Positions 9,547-17,254 of a stretch of 55,442 nucleotides of DNA are shown one piece after another. The notes beneath the pieces are model-generated. The model was not told where the DNA came from, searched no databases, and saw nothing but the letters and a program-made list of their open reading frames with translations. This DNA comes from Oscillospiraceae bacterium (GTDB taxonomy: Bacteria; Bacillota; Clostridia; Oscillospirales; CAG-272): the NCBI GenBank assembly GCA_015064315.1, contig SVSL01000007.1, forward strand, positions 1 through 55,442, in the 5' to 3' direction. Position numbers and translations under genes: made by a program. Position 1 is the stretch's first letter, and every line of letters starts with the position of its first letter.

Positions 9547-9607
9547 TTTTAAAAGCTCCTTTGTAGAACTAAACCAAACTGGGATATATGTGGCATTTCT
9601 AATAATT

Positions 9608-9659
9608 TTGACATATTCCCCTGGTTTTTAATTATACACCTAATATGGAAATATGTCAA
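9608..9659. promoter_or_regulatory. Inverted repeat around the citD promoter
   Basis: TTGACATATTCC (9608-9619) on the plus strand is mirrored by GGAAATATGTCAA (9647-9659), an almost perfect inverted repeat with about 27 bases between the arms. The right arm covers the -35 box of the citD promoter and the left arm falls just past the predicted transcription start. This is a plausible operator pair for looping or cooperative repression; no regulator is encoded in the cluster. Confidence 0.45.
9631..9659 (-). promoter_or_regulatory. Consensus promoter of the citD-to-mal operon
   Basis: On the minus strand TTGACA (9659-9654) and TATAAT (9636-9631) are separated by exactly 17 bases, a perfect sigma-A promoter. 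Transcription should start near 9624, giving a leader of about 78 bases before citD. A perfect promoter for a catabolic operon suggests control mainly by a repressor or by transcript-level regulation. Confidence 0.85.
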
Positions 9660-9686
9660 GTGTTTAAAAAAATTTTTGCATTTTAC

Positions 9687-9715
9687 TTCCAATTTTACGA
9701 TAAATGATGTATAAT
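9687..9715 (+). promoter_or_regulatory. Probable promoter of the citC arm
   Basis: TATAAT at 9710-9715 has a weak -35 match, TTCCAA at 9687-9692, with 17-bp spacing. Start of transcription would be near 9722, leaving a short leader with the GGAGGGA site before citC. It is weaker than the divergent citD promoter. Confidence 0.6.
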
Positions 9716-9745
9716 AAAGCCAGAAACTTTTTTGGAGGGATTTTT

Positions 9746-10735
9746 ATGTATACCGAAATCACCTCAAAGCTTACAGGACAAAAGCTTGAGGAGTGGAAAT
9801 GCTTTATTACCGCGTCAGATCTTAAAGCCGATTTGCTCATAGAGAAAACAGTGATTTTATGGGACGGCGATAAAATTGCCGCGACAGGCTCAAGGTACAA
9901 CAACATATTAAAGCTTATCGCTGTTGATCCGTCGTATCGAGGAGAGGATCTTACCTCAACGGTCATAAGCGAGCTGCGTCGCGACGCATTTTGCGATGGC
10001 TATCGCAGCCTCTTTCTTTACACGAAGCCACAAAATGAGAGTATATTCACATCACTCTTTTTCCACACCATAGCTAAAACGCGAGACCTTGTGTTACTCG
10101 AGGACAGAAAAGACGGAATAAAGACCTTTATTGATCCCCTGCCGCTTGCAAACATATCTGGTAAAATCGCCTCAGTAGTGATGAATTGCAATCCGTTTAC
10201 ACTTGGACATCAGTATCTCATTGAGCTTGCCGCAAGAGAATGTGATTATCTGTACGTGTTCGTTCTCTCTGAGGACAAAAGTGAGTTTTCAGCAAAGGAT
10301 AGAATGGAAATGGTAAAGCTTGGAACGAGCCACCTCTCAAACGTATCGGTTGTTCCGACAGGTCCCTACCTTATTTCATCAGCGACCTTTCCAACTTATT
10401 TTCTAAAGGATCGCGATAACGTGACCGACGTCCAGTGCCGCCTTGATATCGAGGTCTTTACAGAATACTTTGTTCCAAAGTTTGGAATAACACACAGATA
10501 CGTAGGAAGCGAGCCCCTTTCTGCAATGACAAATGCATACAACGAGGCACTTAAACAAAATTTGCCCTCAAAAGGCATAGAGCTAATAGAAATCGATCGT
10601 AAAAAAATCGGAAACGATCCAATCAGCGCAAGCCATGTGAGAAAACTCGTAAAAGATAACAAAACAAACGAGCTTGCGTCTTGGCTACCCGATACAACAA
10701 TAAACTACCTGAAAGAAAAAGGATATTTAAATTAG
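9746..10735 (+). CDS. citC: [Citrate (pro-3S)-lyase] ligase
   Basis: CitC acetylates the thiol of the lyase carrier subunit using ATP and acetate. The N-terminal part (to about residue 120) resembles a GNAT acetyltransferase fold (LKLIAVDPSYRGEDLTSTVI). The C-terminal part is a nucleotidylyltransferase domain with the HxGH-like MNCNPFTLGHQYLIE and the late ISASHVRKLV motif. I place the start at ATG 9746, 7 bases after GGAGGGA, giving 329 residues; an in-frame ATG at 9704 overlaps the -10 region and is rejected. It is the first gene of the plus-strand maturation operon. For a citramalate lyase the same activation chemistry is expected. Confidence 0.93.
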   Translation: MYTEITSKLTGQKLEEWKCFITASDLKADLLIEKTVILWDGDKIAATGSRYNNILKLIAVDPSYRGEDLTSTVISELRRDAFCDGYRSLFLYTKPQNESIFTSLFFHTIAKTRDLVLLEDRKDGIKTFIDPLPLANISGKIASVVMNCNPFTLGHQYLIELAARECDYLYVFVLSEDKSEFSAKDRMEMVKLGTSHLSNVSVVPTGPYLISSATFPTYFLKDRDNVTDVQCRLDIEVFTEYFVPKFGITHRYVGSEPLSAMTNAYNEALKQNLPSKGIELIEIDRKKIGNDPISASHVRKLVKDNKTNELASWLPDTTINYLKEKGYLN

Positions 10736-10744
10736 GAGGAATCT

Positions 10745-11683
10745 ATGCAGGAACGTTTGGAATCCCATATATTAAGCAGCTATTTTGCTCCAAGAGGACA
10801 TAATAGAATGTACGCACTTGGAATGCATCTTGCACAAATTTATCTTTCCCCGTTCGACAAGTTGATTGGAATAATAGGAGACGCGGGCGCCGGAAAGAGC
10901 GCATTGATACGCGGAATGTTTCCGGGACTTGAGCTTACAAATGACGATAACGGAGTATACGTTCGCCCACTCCCGCTTCTCGACATAGATTCGGGCTCTC
11001 GTTTTTTCTCACATCATACCTACCATGTTGATATACGGTTTGAAAATGCTTTTACACAAATGAGCGTTTTAGCTGATGCGATAAATGATGCGCTCAGTAA
11101 AGGAAAACGCATTATAGTAGAGCATTTTGACCTTATTTACCCGTTGCTCGGATATAATGCAAATCTACTGATCGGCGCTGGAGAGCAGATACTGATTACA
11201 AGACCTAATCTATTTGGACCGGAGCCGGATGAAATCAAGAAGGTTGTGTACGATTCTCTGGCATACCGTTTGATGGCTCACACGGCAGAGGATCTGTGTG
11301 AATATTGCATGCCCGAGGAGGATCTTGCGCGTTGCGGACATGATGATATAAAGCACGGCTTTATTATTACCTTCCCCGACAAAAAGCCAAGCTTTAAAAT
11401 AAGTGAACTTGAAGCAAGGGTCAATGAGATGATAAGGAAGGATATTCCCATTACCTATCATGATCCCGATCATGTTTGCATAGGCGAAGACATTCACCCG
11501 TGTACAGGCCCAAGAATTCACGTTTCAAGCACGGGTCTTGTCAAAAACTTCCGTCTGCTCGATCAGTTCGTATATGATAGACTGACAAATTCATATCTTC
11601 TTGTCGGATACGTAGGAAAAGATCCCACGTTCCTCAAGGAACTACCTATACTCAAGAGAACACAATACGACAAAATGCTTTAA
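10745..11683 (+). CDS. P-loop ATPase with an alanyl-tRNA-synthetase-like C-terminal segment
   Basis: The 312-residue protein has a clear Walker A motif, GDAGAGKS, at residues 45-52, preceded by the conserved-looking YLSPFDKLIGIIG. From about residue 239 there is a His/Cys-rich stretch (HDPDHVCIGEDIHPC) ending in GPRIHVSSTG. That ending resembles the CGGTHVSSTG core of the second additional domain of alanyl-tRNA synthetases. I recall proteins named for such a domain in clostridial genomes, but cannot verify that here. It sits between citC and citXG with short spacings and its own AGGAGG site, so it is probably co-expressed with lyase maturation. A kinase, chaperone or cofactor-handling role is possible; no function is established from the sequence. 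Confidence 0.6.
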   Translation: MQERLESHILSSYFAPRGHNRMYALGMHLAQIYLSPFDKLIGIIGDAGAGKSALIRGMFPGLELTNDDNGVYVRPLPLLDIDSGSRFFSHHTYHVDIRFENAFTQMSVLADAINDALSKGKRIIVEHFDLIYPLLGYNANLLIGAGEQILITRPNLFGPEPDEIKKVVYDSLAYRLMAHTAEDLCEYCMPEEDLARCGHDDIKHGFIITFPDKKPSFKISELEARVNEMIRKDIPITYHDPDHVCIGEDIHPCTGPRIHVSSTGLVKNFRLLDQFVYDRLTNSYLLVGYVGKDPTFLKELPILKRTQYDKML

Positions 11684-11703
11684 ATCGTTAGGAGAACAAA
11701 ATT

Positions 11704-13047
11704 ATGGATGTTTCTCTGGCAGAAATTCTTCTGGCGCGAGAGGAACGCGTGAAGCTTCAGGCGGAAATATCAAAGCGCTTCCAATGCCCGATAATATCAT
11801 TTACAATGAATATTGCAGGGCCGCAAAAGAATTCTCCACTTATAAAGCGATCATTTAACATAGGGCTTAAGCACCTATGTGATACAATTGGTGACGACAG
11901 TATTATCTTCAAGTGCATCGAAAAAGACCTGCCGACAGGACCGCTGGCAATTTTTGCGGTGAAGAAAAGCGCTTCAGAATTAAAACGGTTTTGCGTTGAA
12001 ACAGAAGAAAAAACAGCCCTCGGCAGGCTGTTTGATATTGATGTTATAGACGAATCCTTTCAAAAGATCAGTAGGGATCGCGAGCGGAGTTGTATAGTTT
12101 GTAACGCTCCCGGCAGAGCATGTGCCGCAGGAAGACTTCACTCACTCCATGAAATTATTGATAAAATGAATTCAATTATGACGGCACATGTCTTTGAAGA
12201 TGATGCAAATAAAATTGCAGATCTTGCAAGACAATGCCTCATACAAGAGGTAAAAACCACCCCTAAACCGGGGCTTGTTGATCTCCGAAATAACGGTAGT
12301 CACACAGATATGACCGCCGAAATCTTTGAGCGAAGCGCTAATGTGCTTTTTGACTATTTTGTAGAATGTATTAGGGTCGGTAGGAATACAGTTCAACTAT
12401 CGTATAAGCAAGCTTTTCTTGCACTGCGCAAGGCTGGAATAAAAGCTGAGTCTTGTATGTATAGTGTAACAGGGGGCATTAATACGCACAAAGGCGCAAT
12501 TTTCTCATTCGGTCTTCTGTGTGGTGCCATAGGCCGTCTATGGACTCCTGAATCGCCTATTTCCAGTACTCATGAGCTCTTAATCGAAACCGCAAGAATA
12601 GCCCAAAATGCGATTGAAGCCGATCTAATGAATGTAAGCGGTAATACGGCAGGCGAGCGCATGTATATTGAGCTTGGATCAATGGGAATACGTGGAGAAG
12701 TAGCATCAGGCTTTCGATCTGTACAGAATGTTTCCCTGCCCGTATATCGTTCTTTTCTTGACAATCGGCAATCAAAAAATGATGCAGGAGTAATAACGCT
12801 CTTGCATCTGATAGCAAATGTGGATGATACCGCTATATATAATCGAGGAGGTATCGACGGACTGAAATTTGCAAAAGAATATGCAAAAAAGCTTTTAGAA
12901 AATAAAAAGATCCCCACAAAAGACCTGATAGAAGAAATGGACGAAATGTTTATCCAAAAAAATCTATCGGCTGGAGGATCTGCTGATTTGCTGGCTGTTA
13001 CATATTTTATTTATGAGATAGAAAAACTCTCAGTAGCGTTCAATTAA
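11704..13047 (+). CDS. Fused CitX-CitG, prosthetic group synthase and transferase
   Basis: The 447-residue protein joins two activities. Residues 1 to about 150 match CitX, the holo-citrate lyase synthase: GRLFDIDVIDES and RSCIVCNAPGRACAAGRLHS are its hallmarks. From about residue 165 the chain matches CitG, the triphosphoribosyl-dephospho-CoA synthase: QEVKTTPKPGLVDLRNNGSH, GGINTHKGAIFSFG, and DDTAIYNRGG. Together they make the CoA-derived cofactor and load it on CitD Ser14. Such XG fusions are known in enterobacteria and clostridia. The gene follows the P-loop ATPase with AGGAG ahead of its ATG. Its last four bases overlap the end of the convergent Cys-rich gene. Confidence 0.93.
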   Translation: MDVSLAEILLAREERVKLQAEISKRFQCPIISFTMNIAGPQKNSPLIKRSFNIGLKHLCDTIGDDSIIFKCIEKDLPTGPLAIFAVKKSASELKRFCVETEEKTALGRLFDIDVIDESFQKISRDRERSCIVCNAPGRACAAGRLHSLHEIIDKMNSIMTAHVFEDDANKIADLARQCLIQEVKTTPKPGLVDLRNNGSHTDMTAEIFERSANVLFDYFVECIRVGRNTVQLSYKQAFLALRKAGIKAESCMYSVTGGINTHKGAIFSFGLLCGAIGRLWTPESPISSTHELLIETARIAQNAIEADLMNVSGNTAGERMYIELGSMGIRGEVASGFRSVQNVSLPVYRSFLDNRQSKNDAGVITLLHLIANVDDTAIYNRGGIDGLKFAKEYAKKLLENKKIPTKDLIEEMDEMFIQKNLSAGGSADLLAVTYFIYEIEKLSVAFN

Positions 13048-13313
13048 TGTTCTCCGCGGTTTTTCTTAGCGAGCTCTGATACCTGACGCAGTCTTGCGCT
13101 TACGTGCTCTACTCCCCCCTCAGAGTGAGGAATTATACAGTTCGAGCAATCCTTAATTCCGCCCTCTATGTAAACGAAATTACCACCGCATTTGTCACCC
13201 AGAGCATAGAGTGGGCAATGACAAAACATACAGTTGAAAAATTCCCCATTTGTTTTGTGACAAGGAAAATACTCGCACTCGTCGTTTTTAAAGTAGCTTG
13301 AATTGTTTTTCAT
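13044..13313 (-). CDS. Small cysteine-rich metal-binding-type protein
   Basis: This 89-residue protein has eight cysteines, arranged as ECEYFPCHK, FNCMFCHCPLY, DKCGG and KDCSNCIIPH. This agrees with the cysteine-rich small domain family, thought to bind metal or a cluster and sometimes found near cobalamin genes. A GAGG site lies 6 bases before the ATG at 13313 and a good promoter lies just upstream, so it is an independent gene. Its 3' end overlaps citXG convergently by four bases. A link to the B12-dependent pathway next door is suggestive only; the biochemical role is unknown. Confidence 0.75.
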   Translation of the reverse strand: MKNNSSYFKNDECEYFPCHKTNGEFFNCMFCHCPLYALGDKCGGNFVYIEGGIKDCSNCIIPHSEGGVEHVSARLRQVSELAKKNRGEH

Positions 13314-13342
13314 ATCACACCTCTTAAAAATACTTTTACAAC

Positions 13343-13371
13343 ATTATATCACTTACTTTTAAAAAAAGCAA
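13343..13371 (-). promoter_or_regulatory. Promoter of the cysteine-rich gene
   Basis: On the minus strand TTGCTT (13371-13366) and TATAAT (13348-13343) are 17 bases apart. The start point would be near 13336, about 20 bases before the ATG at 13313, leaving a short leader that contains the ribosome binding site. Confidence 0.7.
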
Positions 13372-13471
13372 GAGTATTCTTTATTCTTTGCTACGCAATC
13401 CCACTCTATTTGCCACGCAGACTGCTACACAATAAACCTTTGAGGACTTTTCGGAGTCTAAAACAATCCGT

Positions 13472-13653
13472 AATTCATGCACGGATTACCGTGCATGAAT
13501 TGCACTTTCGGTCATAAATTATGTACGAAAAAGACCGCAAGTTCAATATGCGCGCTACCTTGGGGTGGTAGAGACCGCAAGGTCAAGTCTTGTCACTCGA
13601 ACGAAAGAAACACCGCAATCAGGATACGAAGCAGTATTGTAATTGCGGTGTTT
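13472..13653 (+). ncRNA. Structured intergenic element, family A copy 2; possible small RNA
   Basis: This gene-free stretch is rich in secondary structure. A perfect 13-bp hairpin (13472-13501) comes first. TTGGGGTGGTAGAG (13560-13573, also at 787-800) is preceded by CTACC, which can pair with GGTAG. GACC-GCAA-GGTC (13573-13584) forms a hairpin with a GNRA tetraloop. The element ends in a terminator-type hairpin (12-bp arms 13608-13619 and 13642-13653, then a T-rich tail). An 88-codon open frame crosses it but has no ribosome binding site. I propose a small RNA or a mobile structured repeat; no promoter was identified. Confidence 0.35.
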
Positions 13654-13741
13654 GTTTTAGGTTATGATACCATCGATGAGAATATCCGCATAATAGCATG
13701 CCACCTTTTGGAAATATTGTCAATAGGCTTTTCCGATCAAT

Positions 13742-13776
13742 AAAAGGAGTACGAGCGATCCACTCGTACTCCTTTT
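13742..13776 (-). terminator. Terminator of the TasA/SipW operon
   Basis: A perfect 14-bp stem (13742-13755 with 13763-13776) with A/T ends lies 20 bases past the stop codon of the last minus-strand gene of the surface-protein operon. It could also act for plus-strand transcripts. Confidence 0.85.
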
Positions 13777-13796
13777 GATATTGGCATATGCCGGGA

Positions 13797-15221
13797 TCAA
13801 TTCCCTTCAATCTTGTCAATTGCATCCTGTGCAACCTTCAAAACGTGGTCCAGCTCTTGCATAATGGGAACCAGCCATACGCGTCTGATGCCTTGATTTG
13901 CAATCGCCTTTCCGTTTGCATCCAAGGTATAGAAGGCGGCCGCCTTTGCGTAGGCGTCTTCCACAACGGTAATACCCGTTCCGGCATACTGTTGGTTTGC
14001 GATCATTGCCTCGGCATCTGTCAGAAGATTCTGGAATTCTGCAATTGCCGCTTGATCTACAACCGTCATCAAATCCTTGATTGAAACATCCGCATCTACA
14101 CTGTAAGAATAATCCTGGGTCACTTGATAGGTAGAAGCATAGGCTTTCCAGTTATCGGTTACAAACGAACCGGTTCCGCCGTTCTCACCGTGGTAACCAA
14201 CAATGTTGGCTTGACCGTAATAGGTGCTGCCTACCTGATACCAATCGCTAATGGTATTGCCGCTTGCATCCCGGTCACAGGTAAACACCGTAACGTATAC
14301 GGGAGCCCATTCGTATGCCTGGTCCAGAGGATCCACCGTCATATAGAGCGTCATTTCACAGCCCTTATGCGTCACGTTTCCGTATTGATTATAATACAAG
14401 GTATAATCATCACCCGTCAGCTCGTTTCCGTCAACGTCCTCGTGCTTGATCATAACCCACGCCTTTTGCGCCTTGCCGTTCACCATCATGGTCAGTTGAC
14501 CGGCAAAGAGGGTCTCAACGGTCATCATATCGTTATCAACCGCGTTTCCGACGTTACCAATGTAGTTGGACGTCCAGGTCTGACTACCGTCAAACTTATC
14601 ATCCAGAACCTCCACGAGCTCTTGATAAGTGCTCGACGTGTTCAGAATATCCAAAAACTTGGCATGAACGATATCATAAGCCTTTTCAATCGAATCCACG
14701 TTAATACCAAACTGATAGTTCAGCAAGGTATCCAAATTCATATTGGATCCAATGTTTCTTCCTGCAGTGTAGGTCACTTGGAACGTAAGCTTCTCCTTTG
14801 GTGCAACAATGTTTCCATCGGGGAAGGAAACCACAACACCAAGCTTATTGTAGGCATTTGTCGTGCTGACGTACGAGTTTTGACCGTAGGTATTCATGTA
14901 GTACAAGCCACGGTATGCGTATTCATAATCCGTATTGTTCAATACGGTGATTTCATAAGTAACGCTGCCGGCACTGTAGCCGCTCCTACGGCTGATAACG
15001 GAATTTACCGTGGTGGTATACTCTAAGTAGGATACGTTATTAACGTCAAGATTGCTGCTTCCAACGGTTTTGATTCCAACAATAAACAATCCGGAAGGAA
15101 TGTTTGTTTTTGCCGAACCGTTGATCGTTAAAAAGTCGGTAATAGAGGCATAGCCAACACAGGTAAACAAACACATCAAGGAGAGCGATATACAAAGCAA
15201 GACTTTCAATCCCGGTTTCAT
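13797..15221 (-). CDS. Secreted SipW-dependent TasA-like protein (large)
   Basis: The 474-residue product starts with KPGLKVLLCISLSLMCLFTC and then GYASITDFLTINGSA, the SipW-type signal peptide ending seen in TasA/CalY proteins: a hydrophobic core and a G-Y-A followed by a short strand. The same pattern, GYAALTDVLDINGSA, is present in the first gene of this operon. The mature part has strand-rich repeats, many Asn/Tyr/Gly residues and a helical C-terminus (LDHVLKVAQDAIDKIEG). I set the start at ATG 15221, since an in-frame GTG at 15230 overlaps the GGAGA site. It is the last gene of the operon and probably a fibre or surface protein released by the adjacent signal peptidase. Confidence 0.72.
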   Translation of the reverse strand: MKPGLKVLLCISLSLMCLFTCVGYASITDFLTINGSAKTNIPSGLFIVGIKTVGSSNLDVNNVSYLEYTTTVNSVISRRSGYSAGSVTYEITVLNNTDYEYAYRGLYYMNTYGQNSYVSTTNAYNKLGVVVSFPDGNIVAPKEKLTFQVTYTAGRNIGSNMNLDTLLNYQFGINVDSIEKAYDIVHAKFLDILNTSSTYQELVEVLDDKFDGSQTWTSNYIGNVGNAVDNDMMTVETLFAGQLTMMVNGKAQKAWVMIKHEDVDGNELTGDDYTLYYNQYGNVTHKGCEMTLYMTVDPLDQAYEWAPVYVTVFTCDRDASGNTISDWYQVGSTYYGQANIVGYHGENGGTGSFVTDNWKAYASTYQVTQDYSYSVDADVSIKDLMTVVDQAAIAEFQNLLTDAEAMIANQQYAGTGITVVEDAYAKAAAFYTLDANGKAIANQGIRRVWLVPIMQELDHVLKVAQDAIDKIEGN

Positions 15222-15257
15222 AAATATCACTCTCCTTTCTGTTGTTTTTGTTATCGT

Positions 15258-17228
15258 TTAATTTTGATCTTCATTTTCTTCGGTGGGGTTGATCATGGCG
15301 GCGAAGATCTGCTCCGCTTTGCGTCTGACAACGCCAATGATCTTCTTAAGGGGATGGTCAAGGGTATTGGGATCGATCTTGTAGTTTCCGCGCGAAACCG
15401 CAACCTCGCGAACGACCTCCCGATCATTGTGAACGTCTCTGGTAGGAACAAGTACGATGTCACCACTCTCCACGATATTGCCGTCGGGATCGTAACGATA
15501 GGTCTTATTGGGACGCTCCTTCCAAACAACGTCAATGGCATCCACGCCATTTTCCTCAGGCTCTTCCACCTCGGGAATGGTTGCAATCAACTCTTCTACC
15601 TCAAGATCGGTTTCTTCGATTACCTCGGGCTCTTCAATGACCTCGGGCTCTTCAATGACCTCAGGCTCTTCGATGACCTCGGGCTCTTCGATGACCTCAG
15701 GCTCTTCGATGACCTCGGGCTCTTCGATGACCTCGGGCTCCTCGATGACCTCGGGCTCTTCGATGACCTCGGGCTCTTCGATGACCTCAGGCTCTTCGAT
15801 GACCTCAGGCTCTTCGATGACCTCGGGCTCTTCGACCTCGGCTACCGTTGCAACTACTTCAACCTCTTCGGTCGATTCCACAACAGGCTCCTCGATCTCT
15901 TCCACTTCCTGTACGGGCTCTTCCGGTTCTTCAACGGGATCGGGCGCCTTGGCTTCCTCTGCGGTTGCGATTACTTCAACCGTCTTATCCGCTTCTACCA
16001 CAGGTGCTTCCAAAACCGTTTCGATCTTGGGCGCCGGTTCAGCCGGAGCGGGCGGGTTTTTAACAACCACCTTTACCACAGGACGAATCACGTTGGTAAT
16101 ATTGGGAGATACAATGGTAGCGGGAGGCGTTTCCTTGGGCGCTTCCTCGGGCTCATCATATCCATCGATTTTCACTTCATATACGTAAAGAAGCTTACTA
16201 TCGGTAGGAATCAGGAACTTGGTACAGGTCTTATCCTGGTTTTCATACATAAGAATCGGGGCTTGAATCGTATCTCTGATCTCAAGCATTTCATCAAACG
16301 TATCCACAAGGATCTTCTGATATCCGGAGGCATCAAACAGATTGTTGATCTTCTGGATATAGGACTTATACTGCGACAAAATCTTCTTAACACGTGCGGT
16401 ATAGGTAATGTCATCGGTTCTGGTCAGGCAAATGAATGCCACCATCAGGAGAACCAACAGAATTTCGATTACACCCAATACAATTGCAGTGGTCTTAAAG
16501 ACTTCAAATCCTGCGCCGCGTGTACAAGCGATCATCTTGGATTCCTCATCCGGAACCGAAGACGTCATTTGGATGTTGACCGTTTTGGTCGTTAGAGGTA
16601 TACGAAGCTCGGACGTATAAGTGTCTACGCTACTACCGGAAAATGCATTACAGTCACTCAGCACGTCAACGTACAGAGTCACTACAATGTTGCTGGTGGT
16701 GTTGGTAAGACCGTACGTCTCCAAAAACTCGTTTGCAAGATCATTGTATTCGTCGTAATTGATGATCACGATCTCGTTGATGCGCAGCTGCTTGGAGCTG
16801 CTTTGTGCTTTATTCTGAACACTGACCAATTCTCGTTCCGGATTGAAGATTGCAACCTTTGAGGTATCGTCAATAATTTCCAAACGGGAAGTAATCCTGT
16901 AAGAATATTTGTAATTCACGTCATCGGTATCCATATCAATCTCATAGCTGTAATCCGCAATGATCTTATCGATCAGGGATGCAACGTAGGATAGATCCTT
17001 ACCGAGATAGCTTTCCTCGAAAAATTCGTTATCCTTTAAGAAAACGTTGTAATCGATGGATCCGCTCTCGCGATATCCGATATAATACGTTTTGTTGAGC
17101 TGGTACGCTACAATAGAAGATATCAGAATCGCTACCGCGATCACGCTTGCAATTACGGCTTGCGCAAAGATCCATTTTTCACGGTTTTTTCGGTATAGCG
17201 CACGCCTTTTCTTTTCTTTTTCCGACAC
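15258..17228 (-). CDS. DUF5305-type membrane protein with EEPEVI repeats
   Basis: About 656 residues. A basic N-terminus (EKEKKRRALYRKNR) precedes membrane helix 1, and an exported domain of roughly 200 residues follows (YYIGYRESGSIDYNVFL, RELVSVQNKAQSSS, YTSELRIPLTTKTVNIQ). A second helix, IVLGVIEILLVLLMVAFICL, leads back inside. This layout fits the DUF5305 family found with SipW systems. The cytoplasmic tail is acidic and Pro-rich, with twelve near-identical EEPEVI units, and ends in a short conserved-looking segment. The start is a GTG at 17228 with GGAGG 9 bases upstream; an in-frame TTG at 17252 lies in the ribosome binding site. It lies between the signal peptidase and the large TasA-like gene, suggesting a scaffold or processing partner. 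Confidence 0.75.
   Translation of the reverse strand: MSEKEKKRRALYRKNREKWIFAQAVIASVIAVAILISSIVAYQLNKTYYIGYRESGSIDYNVFLKDNEFFEESYLGKDLSYVASLIDKIIADYSYEIDMDTDDVNYKYSYRITSRLEIIDDTSKVAIFNPERELVSVQNKAQSSSKQLRINEIVIINYDEYNDLANEFLETYGLTNTTSNIVVTLYVDVLSDCNAFSGSSVDTYTSELRIPLTTKTVNIQMTSSVPDEESKMIACTRGAGFEVFKTTAIVLGVIEILLVLLMVAFICLTRTDDITYTARVKKILSQYKSYIQKINNLFDASGYQKILVDTFDEMLEIRDTIQAPILMYENQDKTCTKFLIPTDSKLLYVYEVKIDGYDEPEEAPKETPPATIVSPNITNVIRPVVKVVVKNPPAPAEPAPKIETVLEAPVVEADKTVEVIATAEEAKAPDPVEEPEEPVQEVEEIEEPVVESTEEVEVVATVAEVEEPEVIEEPEVIEEPEVIEEPEVIEEPEVIEEPEVIEEPEVIEEPEVIEEPEVIEEPEVIEEPEVIEEPEVIEETDLEVEELIATIPEVEEPEENGVDAIDVVWKERPNKTYRYDPDGNIVESGDIVLVPTRDVHNDREVVREVAVSRGNYKIDPNTLDHPLKKIIGVVRRKAEQIFAAMINPTEENEDQN
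15623..15838 (-). repeat. Twelve tandem 18-bp units encoding EEPEVI
   Basis: Twelve units with an 18-bp period lie inside the DUF5305 gene. They differ only by synonymous changes at a few positions (for example CTCGGG or CTCAGG). The high identity suggests recent expansion and probable copy-number change by slippage. They encode a repetitive acidic, Pro-rich linker. Confidence 0.95.
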
Positions 17229-17254
17229 GTCAGTAAACCTCCTTTCTTTCAAAT

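Noticed and set aside
9608-9636. Plus-strand TTGACA at 9608 considered as the citC promoter
   Set aside because: At 17-18 bp spacing the -10 position reads ATTATA or TTATAC, a poor match; the TTGACA is better explained as the mirror arm of the operator-like repeat, and a better -10 lies at 9710.
13477-13743. 88-codon plus-strand frame in the family A element
   Set aside because: It runs through two perfect hairpins, lacks a ribosome binding site and resembles the other copy only in the short WGGR segment.
15623-15838. Tandem repeats considered as a CRISPR array
   Set aside because: There are no spacers; the 18-bp units follow one another directly and keep a coding frame.
15264-16595. Plus-strand frame with LFDDLG repeats opposite the DUF5305 gene
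   Set aside because: The repeats mirror the EEPEVI units of the true minus-strand gene; no ribosome binding site.
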